A DNA stretch of 64,000 bases, taken from assembly GCA_020852655.1 (NCBI GenBank), contig JADZAI010000028.1, positions 119,977 through 183,976 of the forward strand. Reading direction: 5' to 3'. This DNA is from Alphaproteobacteria bacterium. Its GTDB lineage: Bacteria; Pseudomonadota; Alphaproteobacteria; Micropepsales; Micropepsaceae. The notes under the pieces were generated by a model. That model was not told where the DNA came from. It saw only the letters and a list, made by a program, of their open reading frames with translations, and made no database searches. The position numbers were made by a program, and so were the translations under genes. Below are positions 1 through 9,348 of the stretch, piece by piece. The first letter of the stretch is position 1; each line of letters begins with the position of its first letter.

Positions 1-2
1 AC

Positions 3-2186
3 GAATCCCTGTCGGCCGATCCCGTTCTGGCCGGCGCCCTTGGCGCGGCGGGGATCGGCGCTGTGGTCGTCGCGCTCAGCCTGGCGGCGGCGCGTCACAA
101 GGCGCAGGACGAACAGAATGCAGGCCTGAAGCGCTTCGCCGACGTGCAGAAGCGCACCGTCGAGCGGCTACAGCTCCTCATCTCCGAGCTCAAGGAGAAC
201 GAACAGCGCTACAAGGGCCTCGTCGACGCGCAGGGCGACGCGATCCTGCGCAAATGGCCGGATGGGCGGCTCACCTTCGTCAATGACGCGTTCTGTGCCC
301 TGTTCGGGGTCTCGCGCGAAGCGATCCTGGGCAAAGCGTTCACGCCACAATTCCATCCCGAAGACCCGCCGCCGCTGCTGCACAACTATGCCGAAAGCGG
401 CGACCGCCCGCGTCTGCGCTACGACCAGCGGGTCAAGACCGCCAAGGGCTGGCGCTGGTACGCGTGGGAGGACTACCCCATCCGCGGCGAAGGTGGCCAA
501 CTGAGCGAGATCCAGTCGGTCGGGCGCGATATCACGGAGCGCAAGGAAGTGGAGCGCGCGGTGCGCGCGGCCCGCGACCGCGCCGAACAGATGAGCAAGG
601 CGAAGTCGCTGTTCCTGGCGACAATGAGCCACGAGATCCGGACGCCCATGAACGGCGTCATCGGCATGGCCGGGCTGCTGCTCGACACCAAGCTGACGCC
701 TGACCAGCGCGCCTACGCGATCGCGGTGAAGCAATCCGGCGAGCAGCTCGTCGAACTGATCAACGACATCCTGGACTTCTCGAAGATCGAGGCCGGCGGC
801 CTGGTGCTGTCGCGCGACGGCTTCGGCCTGCGCTGGATGGTCGACCAGGTGACCGAGCTGCTGTCGACCCGCGCCTACCAGAAGAACATCGATATAGCGG
901 CCTGCGTTGCGAGCGACGTGCCGGATGCCCTGCTGGGTGACGAGCAGCGACTGCGGCAGGTGCTGCTGAACCTTGCCGGCAATGCAATCAAGTTCACCGA
1001 GACAGGCGGCGTCACGATTCGCGTCAGCCGCGTGCCGGGCGGGCCGGATGCCAGTGGCCGCGGGCTGCTGAAGCTGCGCTTCGAGATCGCGGACACTGGC
1101 ATCGGCATTCCCGAGGACGCCAAGGACCGCATCTTCGGGCATTTCGAACAGGCCGATTCCACACATAGCCGCAAGTTCGGCGGCACCGGCCTCGGCCTCG
1201 CCATCTCCAAGAAGATCGTCGAGACGATGGGCGGCGAGATCGGCGTCGAGTCCGCCTGCGGGTCGGGCAGTACATTCTGGTTCACGGTCGCCTTTGCGCC
1301 GAACCGCCTGGCCGATCCACCGGCCCCGCCGCCGGACATGTCGCGCAAGCGCATCGCGGTCATCAGTCCGTCGGCGATCCTGCGCGAGACGATGGTGACG
1401 CGCCTGAACGAAGGCGGCGCGATGGCGTCGGGCTATGCGACGGTGGCGGAGGCGACGATCTCGCTGATGGCAAGCCGTACCGATGCGGTGCTCATCGACA
1501 TCGAGCTGCCTGAGGGCTCGGCCGAAGCGCATATCGCCGCGATGCGCGCCTGGCTGCCAGACGAGGCGCAGATGGTCGCCCTGCTGCCGCCGACGCAGCG
1601 CGGGCGCATTCCGGACCTGCGCGCCTCCGGCGCCAGCGGCTATCACATCACGCCGATCCGCCATGGCTGGCTGGAGCGCCGCCTCGCGGCCAGCTTCGCG
1701 GGCCACGACCTCGACAGCGGCAAGGTCCGGCCGACGCCGGTGCGACCGCCAGCATCGGCGAAGGATCAGGATACGCATGGCGACGGCATCCATATCCTCG
1801 TCGCCGAGGATAACGAGATCAACACGCTGCTGACCGTGTCGTTGATCAAGCGCATGGGCCACAATGTCGACTCGACGCGCGACGGCGCGGAGGCGCTGGC
1901 GGCGCTGGAGTCGAAGCCGGACTACGACCTGATTCTCATGGACGTGCATATGCCGGGCGTCGACGGCATCGAAGCGACGCGCCGCGTGCGCGAGGCCGAG
2001 AAGACGCGCGCCTTCGGCGGCCGGCCGCGCGTGCCGATCATCGCCCTGACGGCGAGCGTGATGGACGAGGATCGCCAGAACTGCCTCGCGGCCGGGATGG
2101 ACGACTTCCTGACCAAGCCGCTGGACCCGAATTCGCTGACCGCCGCGATCGCAAAGTGGACGAAGCCGCGCAGCAAGGCGGCTTAG
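3..2186 (+). CDS. hybrid sensor histidine kinase with two receiver domains (5' partial)
   Basis: The reading frame is open to the window edge and begins with a hydrophobic Ala/Gly/Val-rich stretch, so the true start and probably a membrane segment lie upstream. In order one sees a short coiled coil, a PAS domain (about 240-540), and a HisKA domain with H-box [10 protein letters not shown] (His codon 630-632). The ATPase domain follows, with an N-box around 950-1000, DTGIGIP and [10 protein letters not shown]. The first receiver is degenerate (Asp at 1497-1499 in LIDIELPEG). The second is canonical, with EDN, phospho-acceptor Asp at 1941-1943 (LMDVHMPG) and the Lys in LTKPLD. It should autophosphorylate and pass phosphate to an internal receiver; no output or Hpt domain is visible. 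The 3' end overlaps the convergent permease by 4 bp. The signal and partner are unknown. Confidence 0.93.
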   Translation, partial: ESLSADPVLAGALGAAGIGAVVVALSLAAARHKAQDEQNAGLKRFADVQKRTVERLQLLISELKENEQRYKGLVDAQGDAILRKWPDGRLTFVNDAFCALFGVSREAILGKAFTPQFHPEDPPPLLHNYAESGDRPRLRYDQRVKTAKGWRWYAWEDYPIRGEGGQLSEIQSVGRDITERKEVERAVRAARDRAEQMSKAKSLFLATMSHEIRTPMNGVIGMAGLLLDTKLTPDQRAYAIAVKQSGEQLVELINDILDFSKIEAGGLVLSRDGFGLRWMVDQVTELLSTRAYQKNIDIAACVASDVPDALLGDEQRLRQVLLNLAGNAIKFTETGGVTIRVSRVPGGPDASGRGLLKLRFEIADTGIGIPEDAKDRIFGHFEQADSTHSRKFGGTGLGLAISKKIVETMGGEIGVESACGSGSTFWFTVAFAPNRLADPPAPPPDMSRKRIAVISPSAILRETMVTRLNEGGAMASGYATVAEATISLMASRTDAVLIDIELPEGSAEAHIAAMRAWLPDEAQMVALLPPTQRGRIPDLRASGASGYHITPIRHGWLERRLAASFAGHDLDSGKVRPTPVRPPASAKDQDTHGDGIHILVAEDNEINTLLTVSLIKRMGHNVDSTRDGAEALAALESKPDYDLILMDVHMPGVDGIEATRRVREAEKTRAFGGRPRVPIIALTASVMDEDRQNCLAAGMDDFLTKPLDPNSLTAAIAKWTKPRSKAA

Positions 2187-3808
2187 GAAGGCGCCATTGC
2201 GCTCTCGCGACGACCGACGCGGATCCACTCAAGGATACAGGCAAGGACTGCGACGATCCCCAGGACGGCTGCGAAGCGGAACACGCTGCCGTAGCCATAC
2301 TGCTCGATTGCTTCTCCGAGCGCGCCGCGACCGAGCGTTCCGACCAACAGGGTCAACGACGTAAAGACAGCGAATTGCACGGCGCCGTGCAAGCGGCTCG
2401 CCAAGCTGGAGAGGTAAGCAACGAAGGCCGCGCCGGCAAAACCCGCGGCCAGGTTCTCTCCTGTGATGGCGGTCATCAGGCGGGCCATGCGTATGTCGAG
2501 GCCACACCAGTCGAAGACGGCGTGAAGCCCGGTAAAGTTCAACACTGCATCTATCGCCACTGAACCATCGGCAAGATCGGCGAAGAGCAGATTGCTCGCC
2601 GAGGCGAGTATCGCGCCCAGCGTGAGACTGGCCATTCGCCCGAGCTTCAAGAGAGAGAACGCTCCCAGGGCAACGCCCGCGATGGTCATGATGACGCCGA
2701 ACGTCTTCGACGCGAGCGCAACCTCGGTGTTGGTGTATTTCATTTCGCCCAGATAGAACGGGAACGCGAACGGCCCCCAGATCGAGTCCGTAATCCGGTA
2801 GGTGAGAACCAGGATCAGCACGAGGATCGCGGCGAAACCCAGCCGTGCCATGAGCTCAACGAAGGGTGAAACGATGCCGGCATAGAGCCGGTCGAAATTG
2901 CCCGCCTGTTGTCCGTGCGGGGCGGCGAAAGGTCGCCGGGCGATCCAAGCCGCGATCCCGCACGGCAGGATTACCGTAGCAATGACAATCCACGGACCCC
3001 AGAACGAGGTGAACTCGCCAGCTTTTGGCGGCGTATCGCTCGTCAACGACGCGACCATGAATTGAATGATCAGCAAGGCCGCCGCTGCCCAAGCAGCAAG
3101 AATGACGACGACCACCGTCCGTCGAATGGCTGGTGTGGTCCGGCGGTCTGTGGCCAGCGCCGCCGCCGTTACCTCTGGCACTTCCGGCTCAGGCGCTACG
3201 AGCGAAGCTAGCATCGCGGTAGCCATCAAGGCAGCGCCGATCGCGTAGACGCCGTTCCACGGGATCGCATCCGCCAACAGTAGCGCTCCTGCCCCGCCAA
3301 CCAGCGACGCCGTTCGATAGCCAAACTGATAGATCGCCGACATGAGATCTATCGGTGCGGACTCGTCAGCGACCTCGATGCGCCACGCGTCGATGGCCAT
3401 GTCCTGTGTGGCTGACGCGAAGGCCGCAACCGCTGCGGCCACGGCAATCAGGCCGAGACTCGTCTGGGGGTCCATTGACGCAATGACAACCAGCGCGGCT
3501 GACATCACGATCTGGCAGAGAATCATCCAACCGCGGCGGCGGCCGAATCGTTTGAAGCCCGGCGGTGGCGCGTTGACGGCAGGCGACCAAAGAAACTTGA
3601 AGGCATACGCAAGGCCGATCCAGGAGAGGATGCCGATCGTTGCGAGGTCCACCTTCGCGGCGGCAAACCAAGCATTCAGCGTGCCGATAAGCAGGACGTT
3701 GGGAAACCCGGCCGCGAACCCGAGCGCCAGCATCACCGCCGTCTTGCGTCCGCCTAGTACCGTCCGCGCCCGGGAAAGCGCGTTTGTGGAAGCACCTTCG
3801 GCAGTCAT
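2183..3808 (-). CDS. MFS permease, AmpG (PAT) type
   Basis: This polytopic membrane protein of about 541 residues has roughly 12-14 hydrophobic segments. The stretch ATQDMAIDAWRIE in the first half is characteristic of the AmpG/PAT branch of the major facilitator superfamily, which imports anhydro-muropeptides in peptidoglycan recycling. An upstream in-frame start at 3889 exists, but the ATG at 3808 has a GGGGG Shine-Dalgarno-like run about 8 nt before it and begins MTAEGAST, so I chose it. Many AmpG-like alphaproteobacterial permeases have unproven substrates, and no ampC or ampR is nearby. Base composition is somewhat lower in GC than the neighbouring genes, which may mean acquisition. The gene ends 4 bp inside the convergent kinase. 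Confidence 0.8.
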   Translation of the reverse strand: MTAEGASTNALSRARTVLGGRKTAVMLALGFAAGFPNVLLIGTLNAWFAAAKVDLATIGILSWIGLAYAFKFLWSPAVNAPPPGFKRFGRRRGWMILCQIVMSAALVVIASMDPQTSLGLIAVAAAVAAFASATQDMAIDAWRIEVADESAPIDLMSAIYQFGYRTASLVGGAGALLLADAIPWNGVYAIGAALMATAMLASLVAPEPEVPEVTAAALATDRRTTPAIRRTVVVVILAAWAAAALLIIQFMVASLTSDTPPKAGEFTSFWGPWIVIATVILPCGIAAWIARRPFAAPHGQQAGNFDRLYAGIVSPFVELMARLGFAAILVLILVLTYRITDSIWGPFAFPFYLGEMKYTNTEVALASKTFGVIMTIAGVALGAFSLLKLGRMASLTLGAILASASNLLFADLADGSVAIDAVLNFTGLHAVFDWCGLDIRMARLMTAITGENLAAGFAGAAFVAYLSSLASRLHGAVQFAVFTSLTLLVGTLGRGALGEAIEQYGYGSVFRFAAVLGIVAVLACILEWIRVGRRESAMAPS

Positions 3809-3965
3809 CGCTAAGCCCCCAATAACAGCCTCGACTCGCTGTTGCCCATGCCGTGCATGATGCGCTGCCGACCGGCAAGCTTGTTGCACCTGCGAAATCC
3901 GCTTTGGTTTGAACGAATCCGCCCTTTCGCCTAACCTTGCGCTTTAGCGACGCGTCAGAGAAGGC

Positions 3966-4817
3966 ATGACAATCGACGCCGCGAGCCCTGAGTTGAATAC
4001 GCCCGCCCTAGCGCCGGATGTCCTCGCACGCTCGGGCGCGCTCGAGGCGCGTCTGGCGCGTAACGTCGCGGAGGTCGAAGCGGCCCAGCGGCTGCGCTTC
4101 GATGTGTTCTACCGCGAGATGCATGCCCAGCCGACGCCCGAGATGGCGGCGAGCGGGCGCGACTTCGATCGCTATGACGCGTTCTGCGACCACCTGCTGG
4201 TCTTCGATCACAATGCCGGGTCGGAGGTCGTCGGCTGCTATCGCCTGTTGCGGCGCGCCGTCGCCGAGCGGAACGGCGGCTTCTACAGCGCGGCGGAATA
4301 CGACCTCTCGGAGCTGATCGCGCGATCGCCGAAGGATGCGAAATTCCTGGAGCTGGGGCGGAGCTGCGTCGCTAAGGCATACCGGTCAAGCCAGGTGATG
4401 CAGTTCATGTGGCGCGGGCTGCTCGCCTATCTGATCCGCAACGACATCGAGCTGATGTTCGGCTGTGCGTCGTTACCCGGCACGGACCCCGGCACGATGA
4501 AGCTGGAGCTTTCGTATCTTCATCATTTCTGTTCCGTGCCGCCGGAACTCCCGCAGGTCCGCGCGTTGCCCGAACGGTTCGTCGACATGAACCTTGTCCC
4601 GAAGGAGGCGCTGAACGGGCAGGAGGCGCTGCACGAGTTGCCGCCGCTGGTGAAGGGTTATGTCCGTGCCGGCGCTTATATCGGCAACGGCGCGGTGATC
4701 GACCACCAGTTCGCGACGACCGATGTGTTCATCTATTTCCCGACGGCGCGCCTCGACAAGCGGCTCCGCGCCTTCCTGTCCAAGCACCTGAAGCGCGACG
4801 GCCCAACCGCCGCCTAA
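3966..4817 (+). CDS. olsB: L-ornithine N(alpha)-acyltransferase OlsB
   Basis: The 283-residue product matches the OlsB/Acetyltransf_5 GNAT-like family. That enzyme transfers 3-hydroxyacyl from acyl-ACP to ornithine as the first step of ornithine-lipid synthesis. Visible family features are the early RLRFDVFYREM block, the VGCYRLL strand, ELGRSCV, and the run where the chain folds into the acyl-CoA-like binding loop (VMQFMWRGLL, FGCASLPGTDP). The start has a GAGAAGG-type ribosome site just upstream. No olsA is adjacent in this window. The stop overlaps the convergent mtnC stop by 4 bp, so the two transcripts meet here. Function is assigned from family resemblance. Confidence 0.88.
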   Translation: MTIDAASPELNTPALAPDVLARSGALEARLARNVAEVEAAQRLRFDVFYREMHAQPTPEMAASGRDFDRYDAFCDHLLVFDHNAGSEVVGCYRLLRRAVAERNGGFYSAAEYDLSELIARSPKDAKFLELGRSCVAKAYRSSQVMQFMWRGLLAYLIRNDIELMFGCASLPGTDPGTMKLELSYLHHFCSVPPELPQVRALPERFVDMNLVPKEALNGQEALHELPPLVKGYVRAGAYIGNGAVIDHQFATTDVFIYFPTARLDKRLRAFLSKHLKRDGPTAA

Positions 4818-5518
4818 CGCTGCGACTCGAGCCAGCCGTTCACGACATCGAAGTCGGCTGCGACGACACCCATCGCATCCTCCTGCCGCGCACCGGCCGG
4901 CAGGGCGCGGTCGATGCGGATGCTCGCCATGCCGGCGTTGAGCGCGGCGGCGACTTCACCCGGTGCGTCAGAGAGGAAAAGGACGTCGGCAGGTGGGTGT
5001 TCGATCAGGCCCGCGATGGTCGCGTAGGACTTGGCCTCCAGCTTCGGGCCTGTGCGCGTATCGAAATAACCGCCGAACAGTGGCGTCAGGTCGCCTGCAT
5101 CGGAATGGCCGTAGAGCAGCTTCTGCGCTTCGACCGAGCCCGAGGAATAGACGTCGAGGCGATAGCCCTGGGCGTTCCATGCGCGCATCTGCTTCGCCGC
5201 GTCGGGATAGACCGGCGAGACGATGCGGCCCGACTCATAGCCCTCGCGCCAGATCTTGCCCTGGAGCGTCTTCAGCGGCGTCGCCTTGCGGTCGGCCTTG
5301 ATCCAGCCCAGCAGCGTGGCGATGGCCGCGTCGGTCGAGAGGGCGCGGCCTTCGAGCTCGGCGGTTTCGCGCAAGGCGTCCGCGACATCCGGGTCGCCCG
5401 CATGCCCGCGCACGAAGGCGTCGAGCCGTTCGGCCGCGAAGGGGAACAGCACCTCCGCGACGAAGCTGATCGGCGCCGTCGTGCCCTCGATGTCGAGGAG
5501 AATCGCCTTGATCGTCAC
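4814..5518 (-). CDS. mtnC: acireductone synthase (enolase-phosphatase E1)
   Basis: This 234-residue HAD-superfamily protein has the characteristic N-terminus KAILLDIEGTTAPISFV, carrying the nucleophilic Asp of the HAD motif I. A later FLSDAPGEVAAALNAGM block matches motif IV. MtnC enolises and dephosphorylates 2,3-diketo-5-methylthiopentyl-1-phosphate in the methionine salvage pathway. It starts with GTG, and the start overlaps the mtnD stop (GTGA), so translation is probably coupled. It is the last gene of mtnB-mtnD-mtnC. It belongs to the fused-function E1 type rather than the separate MtnW/MtnX pair. Confidence 0.93.
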   Translation of the reverse strand: MTIKAILLDIEGTTAPISFVAEVLFPFAAERLDAFVRGHAGDPDVADALRETAELEGRALSTDAAIATLLGWIKADRKATPLKTLQGKIWREGYESGRIVSPVYPDAAKQMRAWNAQGYRLDVYSSGSVEAQKLLYGHSDAGDLTPLFGGYFDTRTGPKLEAKSYATIAGLIEHPPADVLFLSDAPGEVAAALNAGMASIRIDRALPAGARQEDAMGVVAADFDVVNGWLESQR

Positions 5519-6081
5519 GCGGCTTCGCGCGTCTCGGGGTTGACGAATTCCGGGAAGCTCTCGGCGATCTTGTCGCCGGTGAACTTTGCGACCCAGCCTT
5601 CGGATGTTGTGAAGAGGCGGATGGCGCAGAAGAGAGGCCGGTCGCCTGCGTCGAACCAGTGCGTCGTATTCTTCGGTACCGAAATGAGATCGCCGGCCAC
5701 GCAGACCGTTCGGTACACCTTGCCGCCGACGCGAAGATAGAAGGCACCCTGCCCTTCGACGAAGAAGCGTACCTCGTCGTCCTCATGGATGTGCTCGGCG
5801 AGGAATTTGGCGCGCATCGCAGCGCGGTCCGGATGGTCCGGCTTCATGCGGACGACGTCGACCGACTGATAGCCATGCGCGGTCGAAAGGCGTGCGACGT
5901 CAGCCTTGTAGGCTTCCAGCACGGCGGCCTGGTCGGCGCCGGCGCCCAGCGGAACGGCGGCATCCCAGCGTTCGAACTGCACGCCGATCTTCGCCAGCTC
6001 TTCGGCGATGCGGTCGGGATCGGTCGCGATCATCAGCCGCTCGTGCGGCGCGGTATCGGGTGTGACGATGAGCTCGCTCAT
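5515..6081 (-). CDS. mtnD: acireductone dioxygenase
   Basis: The 188-residue cupin starts at the ATG (MSELIVTPD). The metal ligands are visible: two His and one Glu in EHIHEDDEVRFFVEG, and the third His in NTTHWFDAG. Acireductone dioxygenase oxidises the acireductone made by MtnC. With Fe(II) it yields the 2-keto acid precursor of methionine plus formate; with Ni(II) it gives an off-pathway product. A longer in-frame ORF runs back to 6648, but that extension is the shadow of mtnB. The gene overlaps mtnB by 4 bp (ATGA) and mtnC by 4 bp, the middle of a tightly coupled three-gene operon. Confidence 0.94.
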   Translation of the reverse strand: MSELIVTPDTAPHERLMIATDPDRIAEELAKIGVQFERWDAAVPLGAGADQAAVLEAYKADVARLSTAHGYQSVDVVRMKPDHPDRAAMRAKFLAEHIHEDDEVRFFVEGQGAFYLRVGGKVYRTVCVAGDLISVPKNTTHWFDAGDRPLFCAIRLFTTSEGWVAKFTGDKIAESFPEFVNPETREAA

Positions 6082-6722
6082 GTGCGGCGCTCCTCTTCCA
6101 GGATCAGGGTCAACAGATGGGCATAGGCTTCGAGGTGGCGGCGCGCCTCGCGCGCGTCCTTGCCCCAAGCATAGATGCCGTGGCCGGCAATCAGATAGCC
6201 GAAAACCGGCTGCGTCCAGGACGCCATCGCTTGAGAGACACGTAGGCCGAGGCGGCGCGTGTCCTGGTCGTTGGCGAAGATGGGGAGTTCGATCGTGCTT
6301 TGGTGTGTGGCGATGCCGCGGATCGCCTTCTGCATCTCCCAGCCTTCGATGACGATCTTGCCGCGATCGAGGTGGCGCCGCGAAAGGACGACGGCGCTGA
6401 CCGGATGGGCGTGGACGACGGCGCCGATGGAGGGGTCGTCCTTGTAGAGCTGGAGGTGCAGCGGTCCCTCGGCCGAGAGGCGGGGATGGGGCGTGCCGGT
6501 GAGGTTGTCGTCGATGTCGGCGACGATGACGTTGGCCTCGGTCGTCTCGCCCTTGTCGCCGCCGGTCGCCGTTATGGCGGCGCGGGCGAGATCGATCCGC
6601 GCCGAGAAGTTCCCGGACGTTGCGGGAACCCAGCCCTGTTGGCCGCACCAGCGGGCAAGACCGATCACTGCCTGGATAGCGTCGGGTTCTGTCAGGGCCG
6701 GGAAGGTCGGGGTCGCGCTCAT
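6078..6722 (-). CDS. mtnB: methylthioribulose-1-phosphate dehydratase
   Basis: The 214-residue class II aldolase-fold protein has the MtnB start PDAIQAVIGLARWCGQQGW, ATSGNFSARID, and the zinc-binding His pair in VVHAHPVSAVVLS. A further conserved His lies in IAGHGIYAWG. MtnB dehydrates 5-methylthioribulose-1-phosphate to the diketo substrate of MtnC. It is the first gene of the operon, with a 44-bp gap to the next gene upstream. The earlier steps (MtnN or MtnP, MtnK, MtnA) are not encoded in this window, so they must be elsewhere. Confidence 0.93.
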   Translation of the reverse strand: MSATPTFPALTEPDAIQAVIGLARWCGQQGWVPATSGNFSARIDLARAAITATGGDKGETTEANVIVADIDDNLTGTPHPRLSAEGPLHLQLYKDDPSIGAVVHAHPVSAVVLSRRHLDRGKIVIEGWEMQKAIRGIATHQSTIELPIFANDQDTRRLGLRVSQAMASWTQPVFGYLIAGHGIYAWGKDAREARRHLEAYAHLLTLILEEERRT

Positions 6723-6766
6723 GGGCCGGTTATATGGGGTGCGATGGCATCAATGGAATGCGCTCG

Positions 6767-7504
6767 CTATCCGGCGAGCAGCGCGATGCCCTGAACGATC
6801 GAGATCGTGCCGACAACCAGCACGATGACCCTGGTCCAGCGGCGGAATTGCGCGTTGGAGAGCTTCTCCAGGATCGGCCCGGCCAGCGTCGTGCCGACGA
6901 CAGCGGCGGCGATGGCGGCGGCATAGATTTCGGCGCCGAGCGCCGGGAGGCCGGCGACGAGGGCGCCGTAATAGCCGACCTTGAGGGTGTGGCTGAGCGC
7001 CTGGGTCGTCGCCTTGGTGGCGACGACGGCGCGGCGGTCGAGCGAGGTGGAGCGGACGAAGAAGACGTCGAGCAGGGGGCCGGCGACGCCGGCGATGAGC
7101 TGCGTGCCGGCAACGAGGAAGCCGCAGGCGATGGCGTGGCTGCGCCGCGTGGCGTCGAGGGCGAGGCTCGCGGGCAGCGCCAGCGCGGCATAGGGAACGA
7201 GGCCGAGGGCGATCAGCATGGTCGGCTTGTCGGGCACGTAGGCGACGACGAGCGACAACAGCGTCGCCGGCAGGGCGCCGAGGATGTAGAGGCCGACGAT
7301 CCGCCAGTCGATCCAGCGCCGCCAGAGCCAGGCGCGCCAGCCGTTGGAGAAGAACTGCGTGACGCCGTGCAGCACCATGGCGGCCGGGACCGGCAGCCAG
7401 AGGGCGAGGATCAGCATCAGGATGAGGCCGCCGGCCATGCCGAAGATGCCCGAGACGATCGAGGTGCAAAGGACGATGGCGAAGATGGCGAGGGCGGCGA
7501 TCAT
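6767..7504 (-). CDS. TauE/SafE family permease
   Basis: This 245-residue polytopic membrane protein begins at the ATG MIAALAIFAIV. It has the two-repeat pattern of the TauE/SafE (DUF81) family: an N-terminal GMAGGLILMLILALWLP block echoed by AGVAGPLLDVFFV in the second half, with about eight hydrophobic helices. Members export sulfite, sulfoacetate or other organosulfur anions, or have unknown substrates. The frame is open far upstream in antisense to the LysR gene, but that part is a shadow. The gene is divergent from the LysR regulator, with 87 bp between starts, so control by that regulator is plausible though inferred only from position. Confidence 0.85.
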   Translation of the reverse strand: MIAALAIFAIVLCTSIVSGIFGMAGGLILMLILALWLPVPAAMVLHGVTQFFSNGWRAWLWRRWIDWRIVGLYILGALPATLLSLVVAYVPDKPTMLIALGLVPYAALALPASLALDATRRSHAIACGFLVAGTQLIAGVAGPLLDVFFVRSTSLDRRAVVATKATTQALSHTLKVGYYGALVAGLPALGAEIYAAAIAAAVVGTTLAGPILEKLSNAQFRRWTRVIVLVVGTISIVQGIALLAG

Positions 7505-7591
7505 GGCGCCGCCGCTATAGCGCGCGGCGGCACGGGTTGCGCGCAGAGTTCCCGGAGCGTTACCCTCAGCAAAACGAAGGCTTTGCGTGTC

Positions 7592-8491
7592 ATGCCCCTG
7601 CCGCCGCTGAACGGCCTGCGCGCCTTCGAGACGGCCGCCCGGACCGGAAGCTATGTCGCTGCGGCGCGGGAGCTGAACGTCTCGCCGTCGGCGATCAGCC
7701 GGCTGGTGAAGCTGCTGGAGCAGCGGGTCGGCGTGGCGCTGTTCGTGCGGCGGGCCAACGGGCTGATCCTGACCGAGGCGGGGACGCAGTATCTGGCGGA
7801 GCTGACGGCGGCGTTCGGGCGGATCGCCCGGGCGACCGAGCGGCTGAAGGCGAAGGGGCCGGAGGCGCTGGTCGTGGGGGCCGGGCCGACGCTGGCGATG
7901 CGCTGGCTGATCCCGCGCCTGCCGGCCTTCCATGCGGCGCATCAGGGGGTCGACGTCAGGCTGTCGACGGCGATCGCGGGGGCGGAGCCGATGCGGCCGG
8001 ACTGGCAGGCGGCGATCCGCATCGGCGAGGGCGCCTGGCCGGGATTGCAGGCGGATTTCCTGTTCACGGCGGACCTGTTCCCGGTCTGCGCGCCGGGGCT
8101 GGCGGCGCGGCTGACGGGGCCGGAGGGGCTCGGCCGGGTGACGCTGCTGGCGGCGGCGAATGCGCCGGACGACTGGCCGCTCTGGCTGAAGGCGGCGGGG
8201 CTGGACGGGACGCTGGATCTGAGAAGGGCGCTGAAATTCGACTATCCGGCCTTCGCGCTCCAGGCGGCGCTGGATGGCCTCGGCGTCGCGATCGCGGCGG
8301 GGCCGTATGTGGCGGACGACCTGGCGGCGGGGCGGCTGGTCAGGCCCTTCGCCCTCTCGGTGCCGAACGGCCGCGGCTGGTGGTTCCTGCACCGCCAGGG
8401 CGCCGAGCCCAATCCCGCCCTTTCGGCCTTCCGCGAGTGGGTGCTCGCGGCGGCGGGGGCGGCTCAGGTGACCTCGCGCTTGACCGCCTGA
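7592..8491 (+). CDS. LysR family regulator, GcvA-like
   Basis: The 299-residue protein starts MPLPPLNGLRAFETAARTGS, the classic opening of GcvA-type LysR regulators. A winged helix-turn-helix follows (AARELNVSPSAISRLVKLLEQ), then a periplasmic-binding-like effector domain. The C-terminus carries GRGWWFLH, also seen in the GcvA branch. It lies divergent to the TauE-like permease and convergent to SemiSWEET, overlapping the latter's 3' end by 28 bp. The effector is unknown. The long open frame upstream of 7592 is antisense shadow. Confidence 0.88.
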   Translation: MPLPPLNGLRAFETAARTGSYVAAARELNVSPSAISRLVKLLEQRVGVALFVRRANGLILTEAGTQYLAELTAAFGRIARATERLKAKGPEALVVGAGPTLAMRWLIPRLPAFHAAHQGVDVRLSTAIAGAEPMRPDWQAAIRIGEGAWPGLQADFLFTADLFPVCAPGLAARLTGPEGLGRVTLLAAANAPDDWPLWLKAAGLDGTLDLRRALKFDYPAFALQAALDGLGVAIAAGPYVADDLAAGRLVRPFALSVPNGRGWWFLHRQGAEPNPALSAFREWVLAAAGAAQVTSRLTA

Positions 8492-8751
8492 CGGACGCGG
8501 CGGGGCGCCAGGGTCATGGCGAGGATGAAGGCGGAAAGCAGCAGGCACACGGCGTTCGAGCCGACCAGCGGCCAGTCGCCGCGGAGGAGGCCGTAGGTCA
8601 CCCAGAGGGCGAAGGCGGTGACGGTGATGGCGTAGGACCAGACCGAGATATCCTTGGTCTCGCCGGTGCGGATCACCTTCCAGGCCTGGGGCGTGAAGGA
8701 GATCGTCGAGAGGATGGCGGCGCCGGTGCCGAGGAGCGTGACGGCCTCCAT
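8464..8751 (-). CDS. SemiSWEET-type small sugar transporter
   Basis: The 95-residue protein has three predicted transmembrane helices and the PQ-loop signature FTPQAWKVIRTG in helix 1, diagnostic of the MtN3/SemiSWEET family. These proteins dimerise to form a facilitative sugar pore. It lies 3 bp after the stop of the iron-permease-like gene, so the two are probably co-transcribed. It overlaps the tail of the convergent LysR gene. The substrate cannot be read from sequence. Confidence 0.87.
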   Translation of the reverse strand: MEAVTLLGTGAAILSTISFTPQAWKVIRTGETKDISVWSYAITVTAFALWVTYGLLRGDWPLVGSNAVCLLLSAFILAMTLAPRRVRQAVKREVT

Positions 8752-8754
8752 GGA

Positions 8755-9348
8755 TCAGCCGGCGGCGGCCCGGCGGGCGTGCGGCGCCTCGTCCTCGGCC
8801 TCGCTCTCGGCCTCGGCGATGATGTCGGCCTCTTCCAGCGCGGTGCTGGCCAGCGCCTCGTAGCGCTTGCGCAGCTTCTCCAGCTTCTCCTCGTCGAGAT
8901 TGTCGATATCCAGCAAGGCGTTATGCGCCGCGCCGGTGGCGCGGATCAGCTCGTCGATCTTCAGGTGCAGGGCGACGGTATCGCGGTTCTGGCTCGCCTG
9001 GATCACGAAGACCATCAGGAAGGTGATGATCGTGGTGCCGGTGTTGATGAGGAGCTGCCAGGTCTCGGAATAGGCGAAGATGGGGCCGGTCACCGCCCAG
9101 ACGACCACGATGGCGGCGGCGAAGACGAAGGCCTCCGGGCGCCCGGCGATGCGCGAGACGGCGGCGGTGAAGCGGGTGAAGAAGGAGCGCCGCGCCCGGC
9201 TGCCGTTGCCTGTCGCTGCGCTGTCGTTGCCTGTTGCCGGGCTGTCGTTATGTGACGTTGGGCTGTTGTTGTTTGACGTTGCGCTGTTGTTGTTTGACGT
9301 GGCGCTGTCGTCTTTTGACGTCTTCGGTGCCGCTGTGGATGTCGTCAT
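8755..9348 (-). CDS. low-affinity iron permease family membrane protein
   Basis: The 197-residue protein has a low-complexity Ser/Thr/Asn N-terminus (residues about 1-50), then two hydrophobic segments (FVFAAAIVVVWAVTGP and TGTTIITFLMVFVIQ). The conserved QASQNRDTVALHLKIDELI of the PF04120 family follows, and then a charged coiled-coil tail. The family is named for a yeast iron permease, but bacterial members are of uncertain function. The ATG at 9348 has AGGAAA about 7 nt upstream and no later start exists before the first membrane helix, so I keep the odd N-terminus. That N-terminus is five imperfect heptads encoded by a 21-bp minisatellite and overlaps the 3' end of the next gene upstream in another frame. 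Confidence 0.75.
   Translation of the reverse strand: MTTSTAAPKTSKDDSATSNNNSATSNNNSPTSHNDSPATGNDSAATGNGSRARRSFFTRFTAAVSRIAGRPEAFVFAAAIVVVWAVTGPIFAYSETWQLLINTGTTIITFLMVFVIQASQNRDTVALHLKIDELIRATGAAHNALLDIDNLDEEKLEKLRKRYEALASTALEEADIIAEAESEAEDEAPHARRAAAG
9206..9310. repeat. 21-bp minisatellite, five units, translated in two frames
   Basis: Five imperfect 21-bp units run head to tail (9206-9226, 9227-9247, 9248-9268, 9269-9289, 9290-9310), each reading roughly TTG-TTTGACGT-GCGCTG-TYG. On the minus strand they encode the Ser/Thr/Asn heptads of the membrane protein (consensus S-A-T-S-N-N-N). In a second frame they encode the Lys/Gln-rich tail (V-K-Q-Q-Q) of the overlapping small gene, whose stop codon lies inside unit 3. 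Unit length is a multiple of three, so copy-number change would not shift either frame. Confidence 0.8.

Noticed and set aside
168..2228. Long antisense ORF of 686 codons opposite the histidine kinase
   Set aside because: It is rich in Arg and Gln in the way GC-rich antisense frames usually are and lies fully within a well-supported kinase gene.
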